Source: Pannonibacter carbonis
GTDB lineage: Bacteria > Pseudomonadota > Alphaproteobacteria > Rhizobiales > Stappiaceae
DNA: 64,000 bases
Assembly: GCF_003012935.1 (NCBI RefSeq)
Contig: NZ_PUDR01000001.1
Coordinates: forward strand, 324,182 to 388,181
Direction of reading: 5' to 3'
Part shown: positions 32,338 through 40,900 of the stretch, one piece after another
Position numbering within the stretch: position 1 is the first letter of the stretch
Layout: every line of letters starts with the position of its first letter
The notes under the pieces: generated by a model
The model's input: the letters and a program-made list of their open reading frames with translations, nothing else
What the model was told of the DNA's origin: nothing
The model's database searches: none
Program-made: the position numbers and the translations under genes

Positions 32338-32871
32338 TCAGTTCTTGTGCGAGGGGAAGGAGGCGAGCGCTTCGCGGTTGCCAGTCAGCGCGGCTAGGCA
32401 GCGCAAAAGGAGCGCAATCCCCTGCAGCGCCAACAGCCCGGCATAGAGAAGGATTGCGGCCTTCAGCACATAGAGCGCCGGCAGGCCCGACGTTTCGCGC
32501 GAGCCCTCACCGATCATCCAGGACATCTGCACGAAGGGCCAGGAGTACCAAAAGATCACGGCGCACATGGGCAGGAGAAACAGGATGGCGCCGACCAGGT
32601 CGACGAGTGCCTTGGTGCGCGGTGCGGCATCCCGGTAAAAGACGTCGACCCGGACATGGCCATCAAGTGCCAAGGCATAGCCTGCGGACAGAAGGAACAG
32701 GAAGCCAAACATGTAGACAATGGCTTCCTGCACCCAGATCGAACCGGTGCCGAAGATATAGCGCAGGATCACGACGGCGAACTGCACCAGCACGATGGCC
32801 AGCATCAGCCAGGATACGGACTGGCCAACGGCCTGGTTGAGGCCCGACAGGGCGCGTGCGACCCTCAGCAT
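32338..32871 (-). CDS. TRAP transporter small permease (DctQ), second copy
   Basis: 177 residues, four membrane helices (about 15-37, 50-70, 88-112, 132-155). Contains WVQEAIVYMFGFLFLLSAGYALALDGHVRVDVFY, the DctQ signature. Normal family length. The ATG at 32871 is supported by GAAGGA about eight bases upstream; an upstream extension is unlikely. Pairs with the following dctM2. Lies 81 bp after dctM1 on the same strand, so it is probably part of the same transcript. Confidence 0.92.
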   Translation of the reverse strand: MLRVARALSGLNQAVGQSVSWLMLAIVLVQFAVVILRYIFGTGSIWVQEAIVYMFGFLFLLSAGYALALDGHVRVDVFYRDAAPRTKALVDLVGAILFLLPMCAVIFWYSWPFVQMSWMIGEGSRETSGLPALYVLKAAILLYAGLLALQGIALLLRCLAALTGNREALASFPSHKN

Positions 32872-32952
32872 GAATGGCGATCCTTCGGTCAAACGACAGG
32901 CGGCGGGGAGACCATCAGTCCCGCCCGCCGCCATCAGGTCAAGTGCTCAGCA

Positions 32953-35619
32953 TCAGAAGTTCAGAGAAACATCCCGATGGTTGGACAGACAGGGCGCCAG
33001 AGCCAGAGCCACCTCACGTGGCAGACGCGGCAACTGGCGCAGGCCGATCGTCCCGTTCGTCGCCGCCTGATAGGCCGTGATCTGCGGCAGCAACTCGTCA
33101 AAGCCGCGCTGGCGCCAGACCAGATCTTGCTTCAGCTCGGCGATGGACTTGTCCAGTTCGGCGACAGCCGCCTGGGCATCCGGGGCAGTGGAACGCATGA
33201 TCTTGCGTGCCTCATTGAGACCCTTGCGGATCTCTGCCGTGCCGTCGAGAGCCGAAACGTCGCTGCGCAACAGGTCGATCTGGTCAAGAACTTCGGCAAG
33301 GGGCTTGGACAGGATCGCGTCCTGCAAGGCGGTGAACTTCGCTTCCATCTCCTGCAGGGCCGGAGCGGCCTGCAGCACCCCGGTTACCTTGATGACCGGC
33401 TCCGCCGCATTGTCAGCCAGACGGCGGTAGGCCGTGCGGGCCTTGTTCTCCGCGTCCTGCACCTTGGCGAAATCCGTGTGCACCTGGTCCCAGGATGCCG
33501 GAATCCCTGCCCGCATGGCATCCAGCGTGGCCTGCAGTTCGAGGATCTCCTGCTTTGCTTCCTCTCCGCGCTCGGCGGAATAGATGCCGGTCGGCCCTGC
33601 GCGGGTGACAACAACCTCGAGGTCCTTGATTTCCCGTTCAATCTTGCGCGCATCGCGCTCGATCGCACGCACCTGGACAAGCAACGGACGATAGCTGACC
33701 GCCGCCTGCCCGACCGCGGCAACAGCGGCATCTATCTCGGCCATCTGCGGGATTGCCTTCTCGGCATTCTGCAAACCAGACTGAAGTTCCTTCTGCAGAT
33801 CAGCCGGAAGATAACCGATGTCCACACCCTGCATGCGGCTGATAGCGCCGGCAATCTCCGTTCCACGCTGGCGGAATTGCTGACTGGTGTAAGTCTCGAT
33901 GCAATACTGCAGACGCGGGTTTTTTGGTGGCGGCGCGGTTTCCGAGAGAAGGGAAGACCGGTTCGGCAGATAGTTCACGATCTGGGGATTGAAGCCGACG
34001 ATTGCCAGAGCCAGGAGCTGAATGCCGATAAAGGCCAACACCCCCTTGTAGATCTGGACCGTCTTCACAACAGCCGGCGCAACGCCGCGCAGGTAGAACA
34101 ACGCAAAGCCAAACGGCGGGGTGAGGAACGACGTCTGCAGATTGAGCCCGAACATCACGCCCAGCCAGACGGCAGTAACGTTGGCCGACGGATCCGCCAG
34201 CAGGATCGGCGCAACAATCGGCACCACCACCACGGCAATCTCGATGAAGTCGAGGAAGAAGCCGAGGATGAAGATCACCAGCATGACCATGAAGAACTGG
34301 GCCCAGAACCCGCCTGGCAGGCCTTGCAGGAAGTCCTTGACCAGATCCTCACCACCAAAGGCGCGGAAGGCAGATGTCAACATGGCCGCGCCGATCAGGA
34401 TGATGAACACCAGGCAGGAGCCCTTGGCGGTCTCGATCATCACCTCGCGCAGCGTGTTGTCCGTCACCATCGTGCGCCAGCCACTCCAGATGATGGCAAA
34501 CACGAGCGTCAGCACGGCAATCGCAGCAAGGATCACGCCGGTGAAATCACCACCAGACATCACACGCTTGATGTTCGTGTCATAGAAGCTGACGGCCACC
34601 GCAATGCCAAGCAGCGCCAGGATTGCAATGATCGCCGGCGTGTAGACGCCCTTGCCCTTGCCGTCCTGCAACCGGTAGCCGGCCATGACCATGGCGCCAA
34701 TGGCACCGACGGCACCGGCCTGGTTCACGGTGGCGACACCCGCCATGATCGAGCCAAGCACCAGAACGATCAGTGCAAGCGGCGGAACAAGCGTGATGAA
34801 CACCTGGAACAGGAACTGCCGGTCCATCTTGCCCTGGCCCCGCACAGCCGGAGCCGCCTTGGGGTTGATAAGCGCAAAGCCGAGCATGAACAGCACATAA
34901 AGCCCAACGAGCAGCAGGCCGGGCAGGATTGCGCCAAGGAACAATTCGCCCGCGCTGGTCGAGGCGATGGCAAGGTCCGAGGGCATCTGGCCTGCCCCAT
35001 TGGCCTCGCGGTACAAAGCCTGCCGAATATTGCCGGCCTGATCGACGCTCGACGAGAGCTGATCCGCCAGAATAATCAGAACGATAGACGGCGGAATGAT
35101 CTGTCCGAGCGTGCCGGAAGCGGCAATCGTGCCCGTGGCCAGTGGCACGGAGTAATTATTGCGCATCATCGCCGGCAGCGAGATCAGGCCCATGGCCACG
35201 ACGGTGGCACCAACAATGCCAGTGGTGGCCGCCAGCAAGGCACCGACGAGAATAACCGAGATGCCCAGGCCACCCGGAACCGGACCGAACAGGCGGGCCA
35301 TCGTGATCAGAAGGTCTTCAGCAATCTTCGACCGCTGCAGCATGATGCCCATGAAGATGAACAGCGGGATGGCGATGAGCGTATCTCGTTCCGCTTCCCA
35401 ATAAATGCCGCGGAAGTTGGTTACACCCGCGCTAAGCCACTGGGTCGGACCGCCATGAGCAAAATAAGCATCGACATTGCCCGCAAACAGATAACCAGAA
35501 CCTGCGGCAAGACCGATTGCAATGATCGCCGACCCCGGCAGGGCAAAGGCCACCGGGAAACCGGAGCCGAGCGCTGCAGCCATCAGGACGATCAGCAGAA
35601 GAAGGAAAAACAGTTCCAT
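32953..35619 (-). CDS. TRAP large permease (DctM) with a 330-residue C-terminal coiled-coil extension
   Basis: 888 residues. The membrane part (1 to about 553) has all DctM blocks: IPLFIFMGIMLQRSKIAEDLL, TGIVGATVVAMGLISLPAMM, GTLGQIIPPSIVLIILADQL, ATVNQAGAVGAIGAMV, FFLDFIEIAVVVVPIVAP and LQTSFLTPPFGFALFYLRG. From about residue 555, after a Pro-rich hinge (TAPPPKNPRL), an extension rich in Ala, Glu, Lys and Leu runs to the end, with heptad-like helices such as ADLQKELQSGLQNAEKAIPQ and LAEVLDQIDLLRSDVSAL. Ordinary DctM proteins are about 430-530 residues and lack this part. The ATG at 35619 is 19 bp after the dctQ1 stop. The extension may be a docking or regulatory arm; its function is unknown. 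Confidence 0.92.
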   Translation of the reverse strand: MELFFLLLLIVLMAAALGSGFPVAFALPGSAIIAIGLAAGSGYLFAGNVDAYFAHGGPTQWLSAGVTNFRGIYWEAERDTLIAIPLFIFMGIMLQRSKIAEDLLITMARLFGPVPGGLGISVILVGALLAATTGIVGATVVAMGLISLPAMMRNNYSVPLATGTIAASGTLGQIIPPSIVLIILADQLSSSVDQAGNIRQALYREANGAGQMPSDLAIASTSAGELFLGAILPGLLLVGLYVLFMLGFALINPKAAPAVRGQGKMDRQFLFQVFITLVPPLALIVLVLGSIMAGVATVNQAGAVGAIGAMVMAGYRLQDGKGKGVYTPAIIAILALLGIAVAVSFYDTNIKRVMSGGDFTGVILAAIAVLTLVFAIIWSGWRTMVTDNTLREVMIETAKGSCLVFIILIGAAMLTSAFRAFGGEDLVKDFLQGLPGGFWAQFFMVMLVIFILGFFLDFIEIAVVVVPIVAPILLADPSANVTAVWLGVMFGLNLQTSFLTPPFGFALFYLRGVAPAVVKTVQIYKGVLAFIGIQLLALAIVGFNPQIVNYLPNRSSLLSETAPPPKNPRLQYCIETYTSQQFRQRGTEIAGAISRMQGVDIGYLPADLQKELQSGLQNAEKAIPQMAEIDAAVAAVGQAAVSYRPLLVQVRAIERDARKIEREIKDLEVVVTRAGPTGIYSAERGEEAKQEILELQATLDAMRAGIPASWDQVHTDFAKVQDAENKARTAYRRLADNAAEPVIKVTGVLQAAPALQEMEAKFTALQDAILSKPLAEVLDQIDLLRSDVSALDGTAEIRKGLNEARKIMRSTAPDAQAAVAELDKSIAELKQDLVWRQRGFDELLPQITAYQAATNGTIGLRQLPRLPREVALALAPCLSNHRDVSLNF

Positions 35620-35638
35620 GGGTGCAAATCCTGCTGGG

Positions 35639-36646
35639 TCAGTGCTTGATGGAGCCGGACAGGTCACGGCCACCAGGTTCGCCGCGCATGTCCGCGACAG
35701 CGGCAAACAGATAACTGACGAACTGGATCATCATGGTTACGGCAAAGACGCCGAGGAAGCCTGCCATCAGATACTTCACGTACAAGCCGAAACCGGCCTG
35801 GGTCGTTTCATAGGCAAGCATGGGGCTGTTGATGATCGACTGCTTTGATCCGAGACCGAAATAGAGAATGGTCCAGCAGAACACCATGCCGAAGGCGATG
35901 GCGCCGAAGGCATTGGCAAAGCCCTTCGCGCTCTGACCGAAGCTGGCATAGAGCACGTCGACGCGCACATGGCCTTCTTCAAGCAGGGTGTAGGCCGAGG
36001 CGAACAGGAACAGTGCCGCATACCAGAACCGCACCAGATCCGACAGGAACGCCTGTTCATAGGAGAACACGAAGCGTCCAAGAACGATCAGAAGCTGCGA
36101 CACCACAACCAGCAGCGCCAACCAGAAGAAGCCGAGAGTGCGGGTCACTGCCGCAAGAAGGATCGAGAATGCGATCAAGGGCATGTGGACATAGCCCCCG
36201 CGGAACTGCGGTCGCCCAAGATCGGATGTCAGCTGGCTGCCAAGCAGCGCCTCAAGCATCCCCTCGACCCGCAGGAAAGAAATCGTTGTATCGACAACGC
36301 CGACAATAACCACCGACCAGAATGCCCAACGGATGAGAAAGGCATTGAAGTTGCTGATGCGCTCACTGTCAGGCCGCAGCCCAGGCGCGCCGGGACGCAG
36401 CACATAGGCAACGGCCAGAAGCCCCAGCACGGCATACAGGCCGAGTTGCATCTGGGCAGCCACAGATCCGGTTCCCGGCCCAGGAAAACCCAGCCAATAG
36501 GTAAGGTAATTGTTGATCAGGAAGGCAGCCATCACTGCCAGATTGATCCAACCGAACAGCCGGATGGCAAGAACACCACCGGTTCGGGTTTCCAGCGCGC
36601 GCACATCATCAGTTGCGGCGCCTTGAACCGGATTCAAGGACGTCAT
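35639..36646 (-). CDS. Enlarged TRAP small permease (DctQ) with extra N-terminal helices
   Basis: 335 residues, about twice the usual size. The C-terminal half is a canonical DctQ with four helices and the EEGHVRVDVLY signature near residue 225. The N-terminal half adds three or four hydrophobic segments: INLAVMAAFLINNYLTYW near 34, LGLYAVLGLLAVAYV near 68 and FWSVVIVGVVDTTISFL near 108. Partner of the enlarged dctM1 that follows. A hairpin separates it from dctP upstream. Inner membrane. Confidence 0.88.
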   Translation of the reverse strand: MTSLNPVQGAATDDVRALETRTGGVLAIRLFGWINLAVMAAFLINNYLTYWLGFPGPGTGSVAAQMQLGLYAVLGLLAVAYVLRPGAPGLRPDSERISNFNAFLIRWAFWSVVIVGVVDTTISFLRVEGMLEALLGSQLTSDLGRPQFRGGYVHMPLIAFSILLAAVTRTLGFFWLALLVVVSQLLIVLGRFVFSYEQAFLSDLVRFWYAALFLFASAYTLLEEGHVRVDVLYASFGQSAKGFANAFGAIAFGMVFCWTILYFGLGSKQSIINSPMLAYETTQAGFGLYVKYLMAGFLGVFAVTMMIQFVSYLFAAVADMRGEPGGRDLSGSIKH

Positions 36647-36684
36647 CGTCGAGCGCCTCGTCTATTCACCGTTACAACCAAGAA

Positions 36685-36709
36685 GGGGACGGGGGTTCCC
36701 CCCGTCCCC
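36685..36709 (-). promoter_or_regulatory. Perfect 11-bp hairpin between dctP and dctQ1
   Basis: GGGGACGGGGG (36685-36695), loop TTC, CCCCCGTCCCC (36699-36709). It begins 27 nt after the dctP stop on the coding strand and is followed by TTCTTGG, a poor T-run. Suited to raising dctP message over the membrane subunits. Confidence 0.65.
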
Positions 36710-36736
36710 GGTCAGATCAAACGCCGTTGCAGCGCA

Positions 36737-37837
36737 TCAGACCTTGATGCCCAGAACGCGGTTGCGCTGGACGGTGTAGCCGGTGTCAGCGAGCAGCATC
36801 CAGCGACCCACTTCCGAACGCGCCTTGACGAAGCTTTCGTGGGTGCGCTTGGCAAGGTCGGAGTGCTGGATGGTTTCCTCGAACACGGCAGCTGCCGCGT
36901 CACCGAAGGCGTCATAGACTTCGTCGGAGAACTGCTTCAGCACCACGCCATGCTCGTTGATGAGCTTGTCGAGGTAAGCACCGTTGAAGCCGTTGGCTTC
37001 AGCCATGGAGAAGGCGTTCTCTTCGTTACAGGCGGCTTCGATGATCATCTGGTCGATCTTCGACAGCTTGGAGAACCAGGCCTTGTTGCAGCCCAGCGCC
37101 AGCATCGAGCCCGGCTCATGCATGCCCGGGTAGTAGTAGTACTTGGCAGCTTCGTAGAACTTCATGAAGTAGTCGTTCCACGGACCAACCCACTCGGTGG
37201 CATCAACGGCGCCAGACACGAGGTTTTCGTAGATCTGGCCACCCGGCAGAGCAACCGGAGACGCGCCCAGCTTGGCCATGACGTCACCGCCGAGGCCCGG
37301 GATACGCATCTTCAGACCCTTGAGGTCGTCAGCGGTCTCGATTTCCTTGTTGAACCAGCCGCCCATCTGCACGCCGGTGTTGCCGGCGTTGAAGTTCTTG
37401 AGGCCGAAGCCGTCAGCCAGCTCGTCCCAGAGCTGCTGGCCACCACCAACCTTGATCCAGGCATCGATCTCGGCGTAGGTCAGGCCGAACGGAACGGCGG
37501 TGAAATACGACCAGGCCGGGTGCTTGCCCTTCCAGTAGTAGTCGGCACCGATATAGGCCTGTGCATTGCCCGAGGCCACTTCGTCGAAAGCGTCAAAAGC
37601 GCCAACACGTTCGCCGGCGGCGAAGTACTGAACCTTGATGCGACCTTCGGTCAGGGCTTCAATGCGGGCTGCAAGACGCTGTGCGGAAATGCCGAGGCCC
37701 GGCATGTCACGCGGCCAGGTCGACACGATCACCATGTCGGTGGTCGACTGCGCGATGGCCGGAGCTGCGAGAGCAGTCGCAGCGACGGCACCACCAGCGC
37801 CAAGGCCAGCAGTCTTGATAAACGAACGACGATCCAT
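36737..37837 (-). CDS. dctP: TRAP transporter substrate-binding protein DctP, Tat-exported
   Basis: 366 residues. N-terminal twin-arginine signal MDRRSFIKTAGLGAGGAVAA...APAIAQ, so it is likely exported folded by Tat. DctP fold follows, with RLAARIEALTEGRIKVQYFAAGE, the conserved arginine-containing LKGLKMRIPGLGGDVMAKLGASPVALPGGQIYENL, and AVDATEWVGPWNDYFMKFYEAAKYYYYPGM. The last matches the mannitol/chloroaromatic/2-oxo-acid group of TRAP binding proteins rather than the sialic-acid type. First gene of the TRAP operon and divergent from a Cache sensor kinase pair that probably controls it. Confidence 0.93.
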   Translation of the reverse strand: MDRRSFIKTAGLGAGGAVAATALAAPAIAQSTTDMVIVSTWPRDMPGLGISAQRLAARIEALTEGRIKVQYFAAGERVGAFDAFDEVASGNAQAYIGADYYWKGKHPAWSYFTAVPFGLTYAEIDAWIKVGGGQQLWDELADGFGLKNFNAGNTGVQMGGWFNKEIETADDLKGLKMRIPGLGGDVMAKLGASPVALPGGQIYENLVSGAVDATEWVGPWNDYFMKFYEAAKYYYYPGMHEPGSMLALGCNKAWFSKLSKIDQMIIEAACNEENAFSMAEANGFNGAYLDKLINEHGVVLKQFSDEVYDAFGDAAAAVFEETIQHSDLAKRTHESFVKARSEVGRWMLLADTGYTVQRNRVLGIKV

Positions 37838-37940
37838 GCTTTATCCTCCCAGATATGGACCTTGAAACATCGGGGCCAACAGTTGCACCGATCAGCACTT
37901 GTGTCTAGGTGATCATTGGATGGAGGCGCTAGTCGTGTTT

Positions 37941-37977
37941 CTGCGCAGTCTCTCAGTAGTAGTACGGAAACTGCGCA
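37941..37977. promoter_or_regulatory. Repeated CTGCGCA(G) sites in the TRAP/kinase divergent region
   Basis: CTGCGCAGT at 37941-37949 and ACTGCGCA at 37970-37977. The arms TGCGCAGT and ACTGCGCA form an 8-bp inverted repeat, and the CTGCGCA cores are exactly 30 bp apart. Position midway between divergent starts makes it a candidate binding site for the adjacent NarL-type regulator. Confidence 0.4.
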
Positions 37978-38037
37978 TAAAATGCTGCGTTAGACGCCTC
38001 AGTATCGCAAGGAACGGCAAGAGAACGAGGGCAAGAC

Positions 38038-39411
38038 GTGCCATTCAAGACAAAACTGTTCCTGATCACGGTCCTGCCACTGGTGGCGTTGTCCCTGTTG
38101 ATCGGCGGCATCACATTTCTGCAAGCTTCGCGCCTGATCGAGGAGCAGACGCGAGCGGTCGAGGAGCGGATTCTCGCCTCCAAGCGTCAGGAAATCCAGA
38201 ACATTGTCGAACTGGTGCTGACCTCAATCAAGGGCCAGATCGACGAGGAACCCGATGGACGTGAGGCCGCGCAGGGTGAGGTCAAGCGCCTGCTGACCGA
38301 GATCAGTTTTGGCGATGATGGCTATTTCTTCGTCTACAGCCGCGACGGCACCAACCTGGTGCATCCGAAGCTGCCGCATCTGATTGGCAAGAAGTGGTGG
38401 GACCTGCAGGACCCGGAAGGCGACTATGTCATCCGCAACCTGATGGCCGCGGCAGAAGCGGGCGGAGCCTTCCACCGCTATGTCTGGAACAAGCCCAGCG
38501 CCAGCGGCGATGCGGAGAAGCTGGGCTACGCCGTCATGCTGGAAAAATGGGGCTGGATGCTGGGAACAGGCGTCTACATCGACGACATCGCCAGCGAAGT
38601 GGCGATGGTGCGGGCCGACTTTACCGCAAATGTGCGCCAGACCCTGCTCGTGATCTTTCTCATCACCATGATCGCCATCCTGCTGAGCCTCACGGCTGTG
38701 GCGACGGTCAGTTTCTCCGAGCAGAAATTTGCTGACAGCAAGCTGAAGGACCTAACCAACCGTATCGTCGATGTGCAGGAACAGGAGCGCAAGCGCGTTT
38801 CGAGCGAGCTGCATGACAGCATCTCCCAACTGCTCGTTTCCGTGCGCTATGGCATCGAGATGATCCATTCCCGCGCCGGATCCCAGGTGCTGCTGCAACA
38901 GCAGGCGGAACGCTGCCTGCGCATCCTCGATGACGCGATCTCCGAAGTCCGGCGCATCTCGAAGGACCTGCGGCCAAGTGTCCTGGACGACATGGGCCTG
39001 TCGGCCGCCCTCGTCAGCCTTGCCAAGGATTTTGAGGCGCAATCCGGCATCAAGGTACGGATTTCGGCCGATCGGTGCCGAAGACGGCTGAGCGACAAGG
39101 CCAAGACGGCGCTGTACCGGGTGGTGCAGGAGGCGCTGACCAATGTCGCCCGCCACGCCCGGGCCGAAGAAGTGACCATCAACCTGAAGGCCGGCATCGA
39201 GACCCTGTCGCTGACGATAGAAGACGATGGAGTCGGCATCATCCTCCCTGTCAATGCCGGCGGTGGTCTTGGCATCCGCAACATGCTGGAGCGGATCGAG
39301 ACCCATGGCGGCACGATGACGATGTCGCGCATGCCATTGCGCGGAACCTTGATCCGGGTGTCGATGCCGCTTGGACCTGCAGATGACGTCCTGGCTGAAA
39401 CGGCTGCCTGA
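38038..39411 (+). CDS. Cache-domain sensor histidine kinase (HisKA_3, NarX/DegS type)
   Basis: 457 residues. Membrane helix at about 7-28, periplasmic single Cache domain about 30-198 (DGYFFVYSRDGTNLVHPKLPHLIGKKWWDLQDPEG, WGWMLGTGVYIDDI), second helix about 202-225, HisKA_3 with His259 in ERKRVSSELHDSISQ, and an HATPase domain with LYRVVQEALTNVARHARA and GGGLGIRNMLERIE. Cache domains of this type bind small organic acids. GTG start at 38038, supported by the absence of an alternative before the first helix. Followed 28 bp later by its regulator. Probably controls the divergent TRAP operon. Confidence 0.92.
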   Translation: MPFKTKLFLITVLPLVALSLLIGGITFLQASRLIEEQTRAVEERILASKRQEIQNIVELVLTSIKGQIDEEPDGREAAQGEVKRLLTEISFGDDGYFFVYSRDGTNLVHPKLPHLIGKKWWDLQDPEGDYVIRNLMAAAEAGGAFHRYVWNKPSASGDAEKLGYAVMLEKWGWMLGTGVYIDDIASEVAMVRADFTANVRQTLLVIFLITMIAILLSLTAVATVSFSEQKFADSKLKDLTNRIVDVQEQERKRVSSELHDSISQLLVSVRYGIEMIHSRAGSQVLLQQQAERCLRILDDAISEVRRISKDLRPSVLDDMGLSAALVSLAKDFEAQSGIKVRISADRCRRRLSDKAKTALYRVVQEALTNVARHARAEEVTINLKAGIETLSLTIEDDGVGIILPVNAGGGLGIRNMLERIETHGGTMTMSRMPLRGTLIRVSMPLGPADDVLAETAA

Positions 39412-39439
39412 TACCGGGACATGAGACGGAACACTGACA

Positions 39440-40093
39440 ATGACCCACCGCAACCCGAACCAGCCTGTCCGCCTGCTGTTGGCCGATGACCATGAACTTG
39501 TCCGCGCCGGTATAAGGGCACGGCTCGAAGGCGTCGCCCCGCTGGAAATCGTCGGCGAGGCCACCGACGGCCGCCAGGCGCTGCAGATGGCGGAAGCCCT
39601 GAAGCCAGACATTCTCTTGATGGACATCTCCATGCCGGAGATGAACGGCCTGCAGGCCACCGCAGAAATCCGCCGCCGCTTTCCGCAGATCAGCGTGCTG
39701 ATCCTGTCGATTTACGACAACCCGGAATATGTGCGCGGCGTCATGCAGGCCGGCGCAAGGGGCTACCTGCTGAAGGACATCTCGGCCAAGGAAATGATCA
39801 ACGCAATCCTGGCCGTCGCCAATGGCGGGTATTATTTCTCGTCCCGCGTCGGCCCGAGCCTGATGGAAAACCGGCAGCCAGCCGCCCCGGCCAGCGACCC
39901 CTATGGCCTGACGGAACGCGAGCGGGAAGTCCTGCAGGGCGTGGCGCGCGGCCAGACCAACAAGGAAATCGCCCAGGCCCTCGGCATCAGCGTGCGCACG
40001 GTGGAATCGCACCGGCTCAATATCCGCGACAAGGCCGGCAGCGGCAACGCCGCGCATCTCTACCGCATCGCGCAGGAACTGCAGCTGATTTGA
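39440..40093 (+). CDS. NarL/LuxR-family response regulator
   Basis: 217 residues. Receiver with LLLADDHELVRAGIRARL, phosphoacceptor Asp62 in DILLMDISMPEMNG and LLKDISAKE carrying the conserved Lys. GerE-type HTH at about 152-212: LTEREREVLQGVARGQTNKEIAQALGISVRTVESHRLNI. Paired with the upstream Cache kinase. The likely target is the TRAP promoter between the two units. Confidence 0.94.
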   Translation: MTHRNPNQPVRLLLADDHELVRAGIRARLEGVAPLEIVGEATDGRQALQMAEALKPDILLMDISMPEMNGLQATAEIRRRFPQISVLILSIYDNPEYVRGVMQAGARGYLLKDISAKEMINAILAVANGGYYFSSRVGPSLMENRQPAAPASDPYGLTEREREVLQGVARGQTNKEIAQALGISVRTVESHRLNIRDKAGSGNAAHLYRIAQELQLI

Positions 40094-40098
40094 GGATC

Positions 40099-40129
40099 TT
40101 GACAAAAAGATGTATCATGGAATGATACA
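40099..40129 (+). promoter_or_regulatory. higBA promoter/operator with palindrome
   Basis: A consensus -35 TTGACA lies at 40099-40104. TGTATCAT (40111-40118), spacer GGA and ATGATACA (40122-40129) form a perfect 8-3-8 palindrome in the expected -10 region. This is the usual arrangement for autoregulation by a HigA/HigBA complex. Confidence 0.65.
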
Positions 40130-40188
40130 AAAGCGGTAAACAGGTGCCTGCAGTCCCAGGCTGGACTTCCGGCAACAGAGGGGCGGAC

Positions 40189-40500
40189 GTGATCCAAGGA
40201 TACCGCGACAAACTGACGGAAAGCATTGCCATTGGGAAAGTTGGCAAGGGATTTCCGCCGGATCTGGTCCTTCGAGCGCAAAAACTCCTGGCAGCACTCA
40301 ATGCTGCGACACGCGTGGACGACCTACGGCTGCCACCTGGCAACCGGCTGCATAAACTGACAGGCGATCGGCAAGGACAATACTCGCTGTCGATCAACGA
40401 TCAGTGGCGGATCTGTTTTATCTGGACCGACTCTGGCCCGGATATTGTCGAAGTGTGTGACTATCATTCATCTCAGGACCTGAAAGCATGCCTATTGTAG
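40189..40500 (+). CDS. higB: HigB-type mRNA interferase toxin
   Basis: About 103 residues of the RelE/HigB (plasmid maintenance killer) family, a ribosome-dependent or free mRNA endonuclease. Features: IQGYRDKLTES at the N-terminus, LRLPPGNRLHKLTGDRQGQYSLSINDQWRICFIW in the middle, and VEVCDYHS near the end. The GTG at 40189 matches the normal HigB start and follows a GAGGGG site; a GTG 15 codons upstream gives an extension with no family similarity. The gene overlaps higA by 13 nt, toxin first, as is standard for higBA. Part of an addiction module. Confidence 0.9.
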   Translation: MIQGYRDKLTESIAIGKVGKGFPPDLVLRAQKLLAALNAATRVDDLRLPPGNRLHKLTGDRQGQYSLSINDQWRICFIWTDSGPDIVEVCDYHSSQDLKACLL

Positions 40501-40802
40501 CTCCAGCCTTTCATCCCGGCGTCCTGCTGAAGGATCTCTACCTCGATCCGGCCGGATTGAGCGCGGGAAAGCTCGCTCGCCTGCTCAATCTTCCGCGGAC
40601 CCGGATCGAACGGTTGCTCAAAGGCGAAACGGCAATGACTGTGGATACTGCGATGCGGCTTGCCCGCTTCTTCGAGACCTCGCCGCAGTACTGGCTCAAC
40701 ATGCAGACAAATTACGATCTGCAGCAGTTTGCAACCAATCAGAAAGGTCCTGTCGACATCCAGACCACCTATGCCGAACTGACTGCGGCGACTGCCGCCT
40801 GA
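40488..40802 (+). CDS. higA: HigA-family antitoxin, XRE-type HTH
   Basis: 104 residues. Starts with the HigA hallmark APAFHPGVLLKDLYLDPAGLSAGKLARLLNLPRTRIERLLKGE, a helix-turn-helix, then AMRLARFFETSPQYWLNMQTNYDL. Binds its own promoter and neutralises HigB. Translationally coupled to the toxin gene by overlap. The likely operator is the palindrome upstream of higB. Confidence 0.93.
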   Translation: MPIVAPAFHPGVLLKDLYLDPAGLSAGKLARLLNLPRTRIERLLKGETAMTVDTAMRLARFFETSPQYWLNMQTNYDLQQFATNQKGPVDIQTTYAELTAATAA

Positions 40803-40900
40803 ACCCGCCCCTCCCTGCCCCTTGGCGGCAACTCCGGTTCGTGGCAGGGTCGCATTCATTCGCCGTTGATTGCCGCGTCACCTGCAAGAGCCTTGCCCCC

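Noticed and set aside
32656-35649. A 997-codon open frame antisense to the TRAP genes
   Set aside because: Same reason; the translation is Arg/Gln/His-rich and the sense strand encodes clear DctM and DctQ proteins.
40144-40188. Longer N-terminus of the HigB toxin
   Set aside because: The extra 15 residues do not match HigB proteins and the downstream GTG has a better ribosome site and normal family start.
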